Positions 21,484 to 33,590 of a stretch of DNA of 64,000 nt are shown piece after piece (position 1 is the first letter of the stretch; every line of letters begins with the position of its first letter). The DNA is from Platycnemis pennipes (taxonomy: Eukaryota > Arthropoda > Insecta > Odonata > Platycnemididae). Where the stretch lies: assembly GCA_933228895.1 (NCBI GenBank), contig OW121856.1:106677027-106741026 (forward strand). Reading direction: 5' to 3'. A program made the translations under genes and the position numbers. The notes beneath the pieces were generated by a model, which worked only from the letters and a program-made list of their open reading frames with translations, made no database searches and was not told the DNA's origin.

Positions 21484-24400
21484 GTGTAAAAAGATCTTGC
21501 AGACCTATAATCTGTTAATTTGCCCAAAACACAGCATGAGTCAAAAGGAAAGAGATTTTTCAAGGCAGCTCTTCATAATAAATGTGGCGTCGGGATGTGA
21601 TTGTCATGTTCACACATTTCACCTAAATTTCCTTCCCCTGAGCAGGATAATGCTTGAAGGATAAATGAAGAAAATGAGTTATTATACTGGTATCAGGCAC
21701 TGGTGTATTCAGAGATATACTTCCATATAAATGAAAATACATATCAAATAGTAAACAATGATACACATTTCATGTTTTCCAAAATTAAACAAGTTTAACA
21801 AATAAATTAACAATTTACATGTTTATATAAACAGTCCAAATTATTTCAGTTTTGCATCATCGGTAAACAGAAAGGTTTCCCTCAACATGATAAAAGTTGC
21901 ATATTATGACATAAGTAAAAATTTTATCATAACAAAATGAAGAGAAGAGTAAAAATTGAGTGAATCAGTAGTTGGATGTTTCTCAGGCCAAATTACATTT
22001 GCAATTGCAAAGTAATTGAGTCTTATTAATTAATTACTTAAGTCTGGAAACTAACATGTAAACATAAAAAATGTATAAAACCTCTAATAATCTTGTATGA
22101 TTATATTATGTTGTCACCATAGGAGCAAAGCATTAGTTTGAGTGGCACAAACCTCTATTGTTGATTGCCTCTTAGTTTCCAAAAAAGTTTCGATACAAAT
22201 ATTGTGCATTACTGATAAACTTTATCAAATGTTTTGAACTCTTAATTGAACAACAAACACACATATTGAAAAAAATTATTATAAATATGAAATAGTCTCT
22301 TACCTAAGAGAAAAATTTATCACAAGCAAGTTTTAGAACATACACTTATCCATGTGTCAGCATGGCTTATGTGCTTTAAAGCTCCCAGGAATGCTAACAC
22401 ATGAAAATTATATTTATTTACATACACATACTTATATAAACAGTAACTATACTCTTCCATTTTCACCTCAAAATGGAAGCTTTTCCAACTCCATAGAAAT
22501 GCATAATGGGGAGATAATAAATATATTATACATGTTGTGCAATGTCAAATGGACAAAAGATAAGGCGATCATTAAAGCTGCTATACTCCTATTTACATAA
22601 ATATGATATATTAAATAAACATTACCATCTTACGCCATTATCCTGATTTTATATTTGTCAGGAATAGGTCTCAATTATTTTCGATTTTCTTAAACAATAT
22701 TTAAATAACTTAGGATATATTTAAGTAAGGCTGGTCATTTTCATTAAAATTTATTCAATAACAACATGATAAAAACAGCCACCTGAAGTTACCCGATTCT
22801 CATGGCTCATGGTTGTATTCCAGGGGAGTAATAAATTATCAGATTTAAAATAAAATTTAGGCTTTTCATTTCCCAAAGCTGATTTCACTATAAAACAATA
22901 GCATCAGAGAGAATTAAATTCCTCCATTAAACATATATATATCTATCATACATAAACTTCCATTTTTGTTCATGTTTAAGCAACTCCTACTTCAAAATAC
23001 TTTATCTTTGAAAATAACAAAAATAATTCAAAGTCAGTGGTGAGACAACTAGTTGCCAAACCTTTGGAGGCTACCTGGAATAATTTATTGGAAAACTCCT
23101 TCCACAACATGCTTAAAAAATAGATATTAAACTAACTGTTATAGAAGGAATTGATAACACATATTTTCTGTATTTGTGAGATTCAAAGCATGACGAAGTA
23201 CTCTGATGAGGGCAGTCGCTGGCAAAAGCATCCACACACACAAGCAGGCCTCTAATCACAGATCCAGACAAAAAACAAAAAAGGTCAATCTCCTAACTCC
23301 CAACAAGGAGAAAATACATCCTCCACAATCCTTGCTCAAAGGCAAATGTCAACAGCTCTCTAGGGAATCATATCAGCCAACATTATGCAATAAACAAATA
23401 ATTATGTAATTTGCTCACTGCTTGTTTCATTTCTTGAGGAAAGAGGGAAGGAAATAGGCCTAGGAGTACAGTGAAAAATAATCCTTGTATCGTCTGTGAG
23501 TGGTTATTTTCCATAAGCCCATGGGAAGGATTGTTAGGGTCAAGGAAATAAGTTCCAGTGAGAAGCAAGCTTCATCACACCAATGTTGTGTTTCAACTTG
23601 TCTGACCTAACAGTAGGACAGAAAAGAGCAATAACATCTTTGAATAATGTAACTGGTTTCAAGTCTCCATTGTATGAGAAACATTATCACCAAGTGACTT
23701 TCAAGCGATGGGAAAAGGCCATTCACAGTGCTCAACCAATTCTATGTTAATAGCTCTGCAACCAGGTAAGTAGGCATGTAAACATGTCTTTTTGTACACA
23801 AATATAAAACTTCCTCACAGTGATCACAAACATGTTAACTCCAGTAACAAGATACTCCATTATTTAAGTACACTGCTCCTGTGCAATGCTTCTCCAAGCA
23901 CCTTCCCACACACACACACAGAGCAATGATATCATCCCTGGGTTCTCTCTCCCGAGGATGATGAGGCACTCTTCATTCCTTAACGCTGAGGCAACAAGGG
24001 CACACAAGGGCACTCTGTCTGCAACCGATGCAAACGCTGCCACATACTGCTAGACGACAACGGAACCCACAGCGACTCCCTCACTCAGATGACATGCTCA
24101 CAATACACACCACTCATACTCTCCTGTGGTTAAGTACACTGCTGCTGCTGTGCAGATTCATTCATAACTATTCATCAAAAAGCTAAGTTTTTTGTTACCG
24201 CCATAAACAAAAATAAATCCCTATTTGGTGGCATATCAAATTGCAAATCAAAGGCTCTTCCCTGGGTAAGCAAGCTTCATCGGCGTCCTGGGGAGCACCC
24301 TAGAATACAGAAATCAAGCAGAGGCAGGCCAATTAGATTCACCCACAAACGTAATATAATTCCGAGAAAGCCAACTAAAAACGGAAACATTTTACCAACA

Positions 24401-25394
24401 AGGATTCCATTATCTCAAGAGCTTAACGATCTGTTACGATCATTTTTTAAGGTGACACCAAATCCACAGGGATTGACTACTTTGTCAGATCAATCAAATT
24501 GCTATGAAGTATGTCAATATCACAGGAATTTCCACTGGCCAATGAGGTTAAGAAATAATGGGGTGCAACTAAGGGAAGGACGATGACAAACGAGGTCTTT
24601 TTTGAGTGGAGGCTCCTCAAGGAGGATTGGAGAAATTATTAGTATGGGAAATCCCAGGATTGATCCTTATCCTAGGGCTGATTCATTGTCCCTCAACACA
24701 AGTGCACAAACTGCCAATCTGCATTTCATCAAGAAAAATTTGTGTTTTTTTATTCCCATCAAATCAGGGACAGCATGAATGACTTCACAGTGCTCCAACA
24801 CCTTACCATCAACATAGAGAATGATGCTTGCACTATGGCAATGGTAACCTGATGCAAAGATTGGCACCCTTGAATTTCCAGGTATAGGGTAGCCATGCCA
24901 AATTATAAGATTGGCAGGTACGCAGTTCCAGTTTTGTATGGTGATTGCAGGGATACTATAATATTAATGATTGTATTTGCAAGGTAGGGCATGCCCTCCA
25001 GACCTTGGATTATTCATGAAAAAAAAACATTGATACAAAGTTCAATATAACAAACTGCCAATTTTTTTGGTCCCATGAACTTTGCGATACAGAGTCAACT
25101 ATATTTAACACAGCTGTTGCTGGCTCAAAAATTGAATCTTGACAGAAGGTTTGAGAAATATTTCAAAAATTTTTATCACAATCTACCCTAATCCACCCAA
25201 TACAGGTTAATTTCTTGGGAACAATGCTGAAGAGGATGAGAAGCTAAACAGAACACACATGAACAACTACAACCAATAGTAATTAGAGACACGAGACTGA
25301 AAATAGCAAAAAAGGTGAACACTCAATGAGTGATAATATTAATTAAAAGAATCTGTCAATTACAGAGGTGTCCTACTGAGGCGGCAACTTAATG
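21484..25394. other. Long AT-rich stretch without recognised genes
   Basis: No domain, TIR or credible exon was found in nearly 4 kb. There is a short CA-repeat near 23908-23922. A minus-strand frame at 24667-24867 has no recognisable motif. This stretch lies downstream of the last exon found for the minus-strand C1 gene and could be intron, 3' flank or intergenic DNA. Confidence 0.45.
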
Positions 25395-25925
25395 GGGGTC
25401 ATTTGACGTATTTATTTTATTGCCGAATCTGATAGAGTCTGTGAAATAAAAAGACCCGTATTTTTCTGTTCTTCGATCCAATATTTAGTTCTCGAGTTAT
25501 AAGCAGGTGAAAAACTGATGTATTTAACACTTAAAGTTTAGTGGGCTTGCGGAAGGCTTGGACACCATTCCTTTGTCCAATAAAAACTGAGACTGCGCAG
25601 CTCCTTTGCACAACCACAATGGGGGAGACACAGCTGGTTCTGGCTATGGGAGTGGTTGTTTGAGTCCTTGTGATATTTCAAAAGGCATTTGAATAGGCAA
25701 ATAAACTTCAGCACACTTTTATTCATGCCATAATGTACACGAAAAGTACTTGGTGAATTTCATTGTTCAGTTATTTTGGGTTATTTACAGGATGTGCCGC
25801 AGGGAGACTTACCCCCCCCCCCCCCCACTTCCCCTCCAGCCACAACAATGAAGGATGGCGAACAAGCCTTCAGTGCAGCTCGCTCAATAGGTGTCACCTT
25901 TTGTTATTTTAATTTTTATTTCATG
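25395..25925. repeat. Interspersed repeat family, copy 2 (inverted to copy 1)
   Basis: This matches the reverse complement of 2860-3265. The TTGCCGAATCTGATAGAG, AATAAAAAGACCCGTATTTT and CTCGAGTTATAAGCAG blocks align, as does the GTGTCACCTTTTGTTATTTT block at the far end. It contains a poly-C run at about 25811-25827. Copy 2 is about 130 bp longer in the middle. The family is unclassified. Confidence 0.55.
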
Positions 25926-26299
25926 ATTGAATGGCTCTGATTAGAAGGTTAATTTTTTCGCTTACCTTCAGTTTTTGTAGCCATTAATGATTTCATGAAA
26001 AAGTAGCGATTTTGGCTTCTAGTAAATGTTATTACTTAACAACCATTGCTGGTTTAAAAGAAGGTATAATAAGAGTTCAAGCTTTATGCCCCAAATTTGT
26101 TGATTCGCCACTGGTTACACATGCGCGCACACACACATACAATTAGACTCAGGGAATAATAAACAGGCACATTAATAATAAAAGAAGAAGCTCACCTATT
26201 CACTCAGTACAGGCAGTAGGGACCAGCAGAGCGAAAAAGAGAAAACATTAGTAAACTTCAGAAATAAAACTATTCATATAAATAAATGGATTGGAGGAC

Positions 26300-26450
26300 A
26301 TAGGCGCAAAGAGAATAGGTCACCAACACTGATTTTGCAAGGAGTCCAAAGAACTGGACTTCCTGTGAGCACTTGCTCTTGGTCATTGGGGTCATCAACG
26401 AAAACCAATCGTTCTTCATCAAACAAGAGCATATATAGGTACTTGACGGT
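26300..26450 (-). other. Orphan protein-like segment
   Basis: In one minus-strand frame about 50 codons read YLYMLLFDEERLVFVDDP, NDQEQVLTGSPVLWTPC and KISVGDLFSLRL. The segment begins after an AG that could be an acceptor. Composition is protein-like, but I recognise no family. It could be an exon of the C1 gene further downstream or a transposon relic. Confidence 0.2.
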
Positions 26451-26499
26451 GAGTCTTCAAGGAAGTAACCCATTGAGTGAGAAAACCACATTAGACCCT

Positions 26500-27429
26500 C
26501 AACAGAGCACTACATCACATTCACAACGTCTCCAACCAACACTCACTGCGTGCATGTGCTTTGATGTGAATTTTGATTACAATTTTCTGACTTATATGAA
26601 TAAATTATTGACAGGGTGGATGGCATGACACATGAATGAAGATAATAATTAACTTTGTAAAATTATTAAATAAAGCCAGCAAACAGATATACCACACAGG
26701 ATTCTAGCAACTAGAGACAGATGTACGTATCTAGAAACTCTCAAAGATAGAGAAAAGAGACACAGGTAACTGTTTTGTCCTTAGCAAAGGGTGGTTACCC
26801 TTCAGATTGCTGGGCAAGATTCTCTAATACAAAATATGCAAAAGCACGGAATAGCATTGTCAATTAAATAATGAACAAGGCAAGTAGACGAAATAATTCT
26901 ATACAACTACAATAACTCTAATAAATGAAATTACATTAACTTATGATTAGGATATTTTCACAAAAATTTGACCAATTTAATGGATTGCTTTTGTCTTCTC
27001 TTGTTGATTTTCTTATATTACATGTATTTTTAGCTTTTTTCACCCCCCATCAAATTACACAACGCATCAAATGAACCCTACATACAATGGAAGACTCAAC
27101 TCCCTGCTGACAGCACATTGCAAAAGTTGGCCTCCCTCACTCTTTTGGTATTAATATAATTTTCTATGTTTATGCAAGTAATATATGGCCCCAAAAACAT
27201 GCAATGCCACATTCAAACTCGAATATTAAATCAAGACTTGAATATTTGAATATCTCAAATTTTTAATGCCTCAAATACTAGCATTGGAGTTGATATGTTA
27301 AATGATATTCTACTAATTCATTTGTTGCCAGCTGAAGTTTTAGCAAAAGTTGGAGCGAAAGTGAGAAATATTATTGACGACAGTACTCGCTGCAAAAATG
27401 TTCAATCTAATAGGCAAACGTCATCTTGC
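26500..27429. other. Unassigned AT-rich stretch
   Basis: No gene, TIR or SINE signature was found ahead of the LINE fragment. Confidence 0.4.
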
Positions 27430-28250
27430 ATTTGGTTTCCAGAGCTACTTTCCCCTCAGCTACTCTCCTCGCATACTCTTTTAGTATGTTCTCCAGAACT
27501 TCTACCAGTGTCAGGCAGCTCTAAAGGATGCTGGCATCTCCATGGTACAAATCACAGCTGCTACAGGAGTGTCGTGAGTCACTCAATGACATATGTACAT
27601 GCGGCAAGGAGGAACTTTTCAGGGTACCTGGTCATGCAGGTATATCTGGAAATGAGATGGCTGATGAGCTGGCAAGGGCCGGTTCCAGCCGAAATCCGAC
27701 TGGACCAGAGCCAATCATACCTATTGCTATATCAATAGGGATAGAAGAAATTAGAATGAGGAGCTTAGCCCGGCATTCTGAGATCTGGCGAACTACACCA
27801 AGTCTCAGACAGGCCAAACTACATATAGGAGAACCCAGGCCTGGGCTTGCCAAAAGACTTCTGTCACTAAACAGGGGTCAAGTACGAACGGTAGTGGGAC
27901 TCCTCACTAGGCACTACCAGGTGATGAGGCACCTGCACCTCCTGGGAATTGTAGATTCACCTAGATGCAGGTGGTGCGAAGAAGGGGGTGAAACAACATC
28001 CCACATACTATGTGACTGCCCTGCTCTGATGAGGACTCAAAATAGGTACCTGGGTTCACCATTTTTCGAACCCAGGGACGTAAGGAAAATCCCCATATGG
28101 GCCCTATTGACCTTCAGCAAGGCGATCAGCCTTTATGGGTGATTTCTTTAGAAGAGTGGATGGCACAATGGGCCAGTAGGTCTAAGTGCCTCAGGGCCTC
28201 CTTGGAGGAACTCCACCACAACAACAATCTATCTATGTATCTATGCTGCA
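27430..28250 (+). mobile_element. R1/LOA-type LINE 3' fragment (RNase H and C-terminus)
   Basis: A 5'-truncated LINE fragment retains part of an RNase H domain and the zinc-knuckle C-terminal region, then a short 3' region ending around CAACAACAATCTATCTATG. Encoding RNase H after the reverse transcriptase is typical of the I, R1 and LOA groups. The fragment lies in or downstream of the minus-strand C1 gene. Confidence 0.82.
27528..28142 (+). pseudogene. LINE RNase H / CCHC C-terminal ORF fragment
   Basis: The frame of 204 codons contains FRVPGHAGISGNEMADELAR (the RNase H motif with its conserved histidine and aspartate), then LLSLNRGQVRTVVGLLTRHY and a zinc-binding CRWCEEGGETTSHILCDCP close to the C-terminus. 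The N-terminal half of RNase H is in another frame: CQAALKDAG is readable around 27510-27530, so a one-base shift separates it. No polymerase domain remains. The ORF is intact from the shift to its natural stop. Confidence 0.82.
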
Positions 28251-28371
28251 TAAGGATCCTTATCTATGACTCTTTCAATGTTTATTTCCTGCGCACATCC
28301 CTTGGCCTTGAATTCCAGCTGGATCAACCTCCCGAGTGACATAAGATACTCCAAGACCATGGGTCTCATAC

Positions 28372-28490
28372 CTGTTTTTGTGAGGGTGAATGGAGTAATC
28401 CCCTCAGTGATGGGTAAAGGAGGGTAAGACTTCCGATTCCGTCTTCGTGCGTGGCCGAATCTGGAGCTGCATTGCTCAGACGAAAATCCT
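28372..28490 (-). CDS. Candidate sixth exon of the C1-domain gene
   Basis: On the minus strand a TCTTTCTCTGCTTCC tract and AG precede the segment, and ACAG/GTATGAG follows it. The 119-bp segment would enter in phase 2 and leave in phase 1, so it joins the 33827-33979 exon without breaking frame. It encodes FGHARRRNRKSYPPLPITEG and ITPFTLTKT. The phase fit and donor support it; the acceptor is only fair, and the frame also stays open past the donor. It could instead be part of a repeat. Confidence 0.35.
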
Positions 28491-29620
28491 CTTGTTTGAT
28501 TGGAAGCAGAGAAAGAGCGATCCAATATTCCACAATTTTTAGCTAGGTATATCGAAACTTAAAATGATGCTGGAAATTTAGTGGATGAAGAGTAGGTGAC
28601 CTTATTTGAACAGAGCCACAACTGAAACTTTCGCAGAGCATAGTGAAAAATGTAAAGTATTGATTTATAATGTCCATCATTAGTTTAGATTTACCATCAT
28701 TAGTAGCTGAAGAAGTGTAACGGAAATTATCACGCCTTCACCATTGAAGTGTGTGGCTTGTACAATCTACTTTTGAAAGGAGGTAAACATTAAGCTGAAC
28801 TCCTTTTTAAGCTCTTCTTTCAGAGCTTTCGTCTTGGAAATAACCACGCTAGGTTAGCTGAATCCAGGGGAGAATTGTGGTTGCTATTTCGCTAAATTAA
28901 CGGACATATCCATATTGCTACAAAATACATGATTGGCATAGCATCCATCAGAGAATCTTTTCACTTTTTCAGTTTAATTTAGGTCTAATCTATTATTCCT
29001 GATGCGAAGCATATGAATTTCTTCTAGCTGAAATTTATACCAATAAATTCTATATCCATAGCAGCATCTAGTTGCAAATGATCGCACTAATCGCACAATT
29101 CCAGCGTATGAATACATAGCTAAAAAATATAAATACATTGCTCACGCTCACCTTACCAGTTATTTAGTGGAGATTAAAGTAATAAAGAAAAATACGCTGA
29201 TGAATGTTCATAGTCCCACTCCAAACTACGCAAAAATTTTGCAAAGACGCTTGATTGCCTAATCTCCAACTCACTGGAGGAAAGCAACTACGTAGTTAGT
29301 TGTGTTTAACTTTATTAACCCTATTGGTATGAATACACATTTAAAGATACATCCATGAATTATAACATTGTAAATCATGCAAGTGCGCTGTAGGAGTGCA
29401 TGTATTTCAGGGGGAGGGGGACTAGCTTCATAACTAGAACCATCCTATGAAAAACCTTAATCTAAGCTGTCAGAGAGGAAGCAGAAACCAGTTGATTAAG
29501 GATACTCGTTCATACAAAATTTGATATCATTTAGTGTCAATTTTTTGGTCCCGTTGACTTCATAATTTTGAGTTTCTACTGTATAACTTTGGATCGTGAA
29601 TACGATCACCTTCTTACTTG
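28491..29620. other. Intron-like stretch, nothing recognised
   Basis: AT-rich, with stops in all frames. No TIR or SINE boxes. Confidence 0.45.
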
Positions 29621-29624
29621 ACCT

Positions 29625-30400
29625 TCAAAAAGTCTTATGTTCTCTTTCTCCAAATGCTCCAAATCTGTGCCACAAAGGTGATAATTTGGTTATTCGGATC
29701 ACTGGGATGGGCTCTTCGACAGCAAGTCTTCCTTCGATTGTGGAATAGCCACATGGTAGGAATAGATACACTCCACGGCAGGTGCCTCTCTGAATCTTCT
29801 CATCTGATTCTCTTCTTTCCTCCTTCACTCGCTCATCCGTTACAAGCTCGAATTCATCCCTTTCACATTAGATTTGGCCCATTTGTTAAGTTGCTCAAGA
29901 GTCTGAATTTGTTCCTTGTAATTTCGCTGCAGACTGGCACGTGTAGCCAATCTCTTCAGCATCCCTTCAAGTCCGTCACTAGCAGGCTTTCCCTGAGATG
30001 TGGTATTGAAATGCCATTCAGAATCGACTCCATAATGTTGGCGATGCAACACTTTCATCATTCTTGTATTCTGTCACCACACTGTAGAAAAAGTCAACTT
30101 TTTGTGTAGATCGACTACACTTTTTACACTTTAGAGCAGGATCCTTTAAATGATGTGAAACGCAGCAACGTTGTGCTTCATACAGTCTGAAATAATTACC
30201 ACACTGAGGGGCATTACTTGATCATTTGCATTTCTATGGTAACATGCAAACAAATATGCTGTAGCCTGGCCGTTACTCCAGTGCACACCTTTTACTGAAT
30301 CTTGGTACAGAAAAGAAAATTTCTCAGAGTCATCGCCCACTACGAAAACTTTACATGATTTCAGGTAGTCCTGGACTTTCAAGTAATATGCAGTTTGCAT
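29625..30400 (-). pseudogene. Relic of a transposon-like protein (DDE-type suspected)
   Basis: Minus strand: QATAYLFACYHRN, VMPLSVVIISDCMKHNVAAF (30146-30400), then, after degenerate sequence, SEWHFNTTSQGKPASDGLEG and MLKRLATRASLQRNYKEQI (29840-30061). From memory these resemble uncharacterised insect and cnidarian proteins that contain a SDG-type aspartate motif between the two blocks and a W-H-F-T-H-GK-DG motif, probably transposon-derived. I cannot name the superfamily. Stops and frame breaks at 30060-30145 and near 29830 show decay. Confidence 0.5.
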
Positions 30401-31789
30401 ACCAGCAATGTAGGCATGCCATCGTACTCCTATAATATCCTCAGTGAAGGCCCTACAGAAAATATCTACATACTTAATCTTAGTTGTTCAGGTACAGCAA
30501 TAAACCGAGTCCATTTTTTGAAACATATTTCAACATGCAAAGTGGGTGTGGAAAAATTCATCAAGTTGAAAAAGATAGCTGACGTAATAGGTCAGTAACA
30601 GTATCAATTAGTTCATGCCTCCCAGGACGACTACCAGAGGACCATTTATGATGCAGCTAAACCTTCACACAGAGCTACATCAGGAAATACATTTGAAGGG
30701 TCTCAGTCTGAGGCATGTATCAGTACCATGAAAGAAAGCAGAACTAATAAAACCTAGAGAAGAAAACTGTGAGTCAGTGTGATCAAGAAAAATAATTATT
30801 AGGCAGTTTGAACAAGACTTTGAAATCATTGGATCATCCACCTACTATTGCTAAAAAAAATTCCATAGATCTAGTAAGTATATATCAGTTTAAAAAACTG
30901 AAAACAGCCAGTAGTATTGGAAGCTGAAGATGAGCTGAGGTTTGCCCATTTATCTCTGAGGCCGAGTGGTCACATCTGCAGGAAGCAAATAGTGAATAGC
31001 ACGGGCAAAGGGGATTTAAGAGTGCGTTAAAATTAGTGAGAAGAAGATGAAAGAGACAATGTGCTGAGATCTGAAGACACAAGAGTACCACCCATACGGG
31101 CATTACGCCTTCACTCAAATATATTTTTCTTTCTTAAAAATGAAATATTATGTCTACCACACCTTTTAACTTTGTAGAGGAGAGTTTTATTTACAACATA
31201 TGAAAAAATGAGCTAAGTATAAGAAATACAATCTAGAAAAATTTATTTGAACATTTAAAATTGTTATAAACTTTATAAATTTGTTCATATTTTATAATAT
31301 AATCCCTAATCACATTTTTTCAATTCATGGCCTTTGAAAAAAAGCCCTCTCACACATCTGTAGCTTTATTAGTCTGAGATATACCGTCAAATGTGTAGGA
31401 AGTTATGTTGTAAAATTTGAATTTTGTGATTTCTCATCAACGGTTGCTTGCATTGTAAAATGACTTTGGGGTTTTGATTTTCTTATCAAATGGTAACATT
31501 CTTTAACGTTACAACATTAAATGTACAACGTTAACATTGTGCATGTATGGGACTGGGCATCCAGTGTTATTAAAGATATGCCACCAAAATACCACAGGTG
31601 AGGCTCTTACTGCCACAGAACATTACAAAATATTACTCAAACTTACGCCTTAAATACCAAGGCCATGGTGGTTGCTATGAAGGGCCATGTAATGCTAAGG
31701 ATTTACATGGAACAAAATCCTATAGGACCAATTTGCTCAAGAGCCTGTAGGAGAGAAAGCCGTGGCACTTTTTCTGCATTTCCAGCTTT
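30401..31789. other. Intron-like stretch, nothing recognised
   Basis: AT-rich DNA. The part near 30600-30800 may include more of the transposon-like relic upstream, but no motif could be read. Confidence 0.4.
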
Positions 31790-31983
31790 AAAAAAAATAA
31801 AAGAATAAACTTTGCAAGGTTCACTTTATATTTGAATAAGCACAACCCAGGTTTCATAACATAGCTACATCTTCAGGTGACTGATCATGCATACATCATC
31901 TTTATATAACAACTGGGTGCGACAGTAAGGACATCTATCTGTCGGAAGGGAGTGAGGTGAGTTGGGAGTGGGATGAGAAGGGA
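31790..31983 (-). mobile_element. Penelope-like element tail, inverted copy
   Basis: The reverse complement of this segment matches 33404-33590 at roughly 85-90% identity by eye. It includes GACAGATAGATGTCCTTACTG, a GTGCTTATTCAAATAT block and a CTGAAGATG...TGAAACCTGGGTTGTGC motif (minus strand, near 31850-31885). GAAACCYGGGTC-type motifs of this layout occur near the ends of Penelope-like elements and are associated with hammerhead ribozymes there. It is truncated where the LINE tail begins. Confidence 0.6.
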
Positions 31984-33050
31984 TAATAATAATAATTTTT
32001 TATTTGTCCTGTGGGATTTCTACAAATCATAGAACATGTCATACATAACTGTGATTTTAAATAACTTTTACATGTGTTTCAAACTCGGTCAAGGAATAAT
32101 ACCTCTCCTTTACCAGAAATGTACATATTTCTTTTTTAAATTTTATTAAATTATCAATTTTATTTATTTTGCTAGGAAGATTATTGTAGACTGTTGAAAG
32201 TCTGTATGTGGGACTTTTCTTATGATGAGCACTATTATATTATAGGAAATATATGCATATCACAATTTCTTCTTGTACCATAGGAGTGCACATCATCATT
32301 CTCTACAAAGCATTCATAGTGTGTTTTTATAAATAAGGCACAATACATTATATAAATACGTGGAAGAGTCAGAAGGCCATTTTTAGCAAAGACAGGCTTG
32401 CAAGTAACTCTTGGTTTTAAATTGAAAATAACTCTCAGTGCACTTTTTTGTAAGGCAAAAATCCATTTAGAGATGGTGGAGTGACCCCAGAAGATGACAT
32501 TCTTGCACAAATGAGTATAGATATAACTAAAATACACCATTTTTAATGTATTAAATGAAACAGTGCTTCTCAAGGATCTAAGAATGTATATACCACGAGA
32601 CAAGTTTTTCGAGATAAAGTTAATATGATCCCTCCAATCAAGAGTTTCATTTAATTTTAAGCCTAATAAAGAGACATAGTCAGGATGTCTGATGGTCGAG
32701 TTATTAATATGGAGGAAAGGTAACTGGTCATGTTTAGAATAAGCTGAATGAAATAGTAGAAAATTAGATTTGGTCACATTAATTTGGAATCCATTACTGT
32801 ATGTCCATTCAGCCATAGGTTGAACAGCTTCACGACTGAGATTAATTAGCCCTTCTAGGTTTTTGTGTGAAAGTGAGTGACTTGTGTCATCAGCAAACAA
32901 AGTGACAAAACCCTCTTTCAAGTGACAAGGTAGATCATTGATTGCGACAAGGAACAACATGGGTCCAAGTAAGGAACCCTGTGGCACACCTCGGTTCCAG
33001 ATAGAGGGGGAAGTTTCCAAAGCAACCAAATTTCCACAGTGATCACCCAC
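31984..33050 (-). mobile_element. 5'-truncated CR1/Jockey-group LINE
   Basis: A TAATAATAATAAT run at 31983-31998 is the 3' tail of a minus-strand LINE whose coding part runs from 33050 down to 32235. The element joins PLE tail sequence at 31983, so it was inserted into or next to that repeat. No RNase H domain is present, consistent with CR1/Jockey-group elements. Confidence 0.8.
32235..33050 (-). pseudogene. LINE reverse transcriptase, C-terminal two thirds
   Basis: An uninterrupted minus-strand frame of 271 codons begins in the palm with GVPQGSLLGPMLFLVAINDL, followed by the catalytic LFADDT, MAEWTYSNGFQINVTKSNFL, the LGLKLNETLDWRDHI block and the C-terminal FALQKSALRVIFNL and GLLTLPRIYIMY blocks. 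It ends at SYGTRRN, close to the natural C-terminus. The fingers domain and endonuclease are missing upstream, so it cannot be autonomous. The absence of stops over 271 codons makes this one of the younger LINE copies in the window. Confidence 0.85.
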
Positions 33051-33054
33051 CTAT

Positions 33055-33590
33055 ATGCAATTAACTCATTCCTGGAAATTGTACCAATTAGTGCTACTCG
33101 TTAAAATTTCCCCCAGTGAACTATGTGCCATCATATTTCCGGAAAAACATCCCAGTGTACATCCCACATTTCCGGAAAAACATCCCACCCGCATCATCAA
33201 CAGCCGGACCCATGAACTACCATTGTCCCTTGTAAAACATAATGCACCCCCGCTAATACTTCTTTCCCCCCCTTCACCCACCTTACCTCAACCCTCCTTA
33301 GGCCCTCGTTTCCTCATTCACTCTACCCCCCGCTGGTCGAAGACCCATCAATGCACGTAAATCCCTCTACCCAACCTAACACCGCTCCTCCCCCCTCTAT
33401 CCCTTCTCATCCCACTCCCAACTCACCCCACTCCCTTCTGACAGATAGATGTCCTTACTGTCGCACCCACCTAGTTATATAAAGAAGTATGCATTATCAG
33501 TAACCTGAATATGTAACCACGTTATGAAACCCGGGTCGTGCTTATTCAAATATAGAGTGAACCTTACAAAGTTCATTCTTTTCTTTTCCA
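33055..33590 (+). mobile_element. Penelope-like element 3' region
   Basis: Plus-strand C-rich sequence (33240-33440) leads into the tail block shared, inverted, with 31790-31983. The end contains CCTGAATATGTAACCACGTT followed by ATGAAACCCGGGTCGTGC (33508-33546). The internal TTTCCGGAAAAACATCCCA is duplicated (about 33136-33155 and 33170-33190). No GIY-YIG or RT is readable here. The assignment rests on the tail motif and its resemblance to the layout at 63370-63420. Confidence 0.55.

Noticed and set aside
24667..24867. Minus-strand frame of 66 codons
   Set aside because: No motif, no supporting splice sites, and no neighbour fitting in phase.
27295..27738. Plus-strand frame of 147 codons
   Set aside because: It is the out-of-frame shadow of the LINE RNase H region, whose real motif is in the neighbouring frame.
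33055..33360. Plus-strand frame of 101 codons
   Set aside because: It is Pro/Ser/His-rich because of the C-rich PLE 3' region and contains a duplicated DNA unit. It is not a protein domain.
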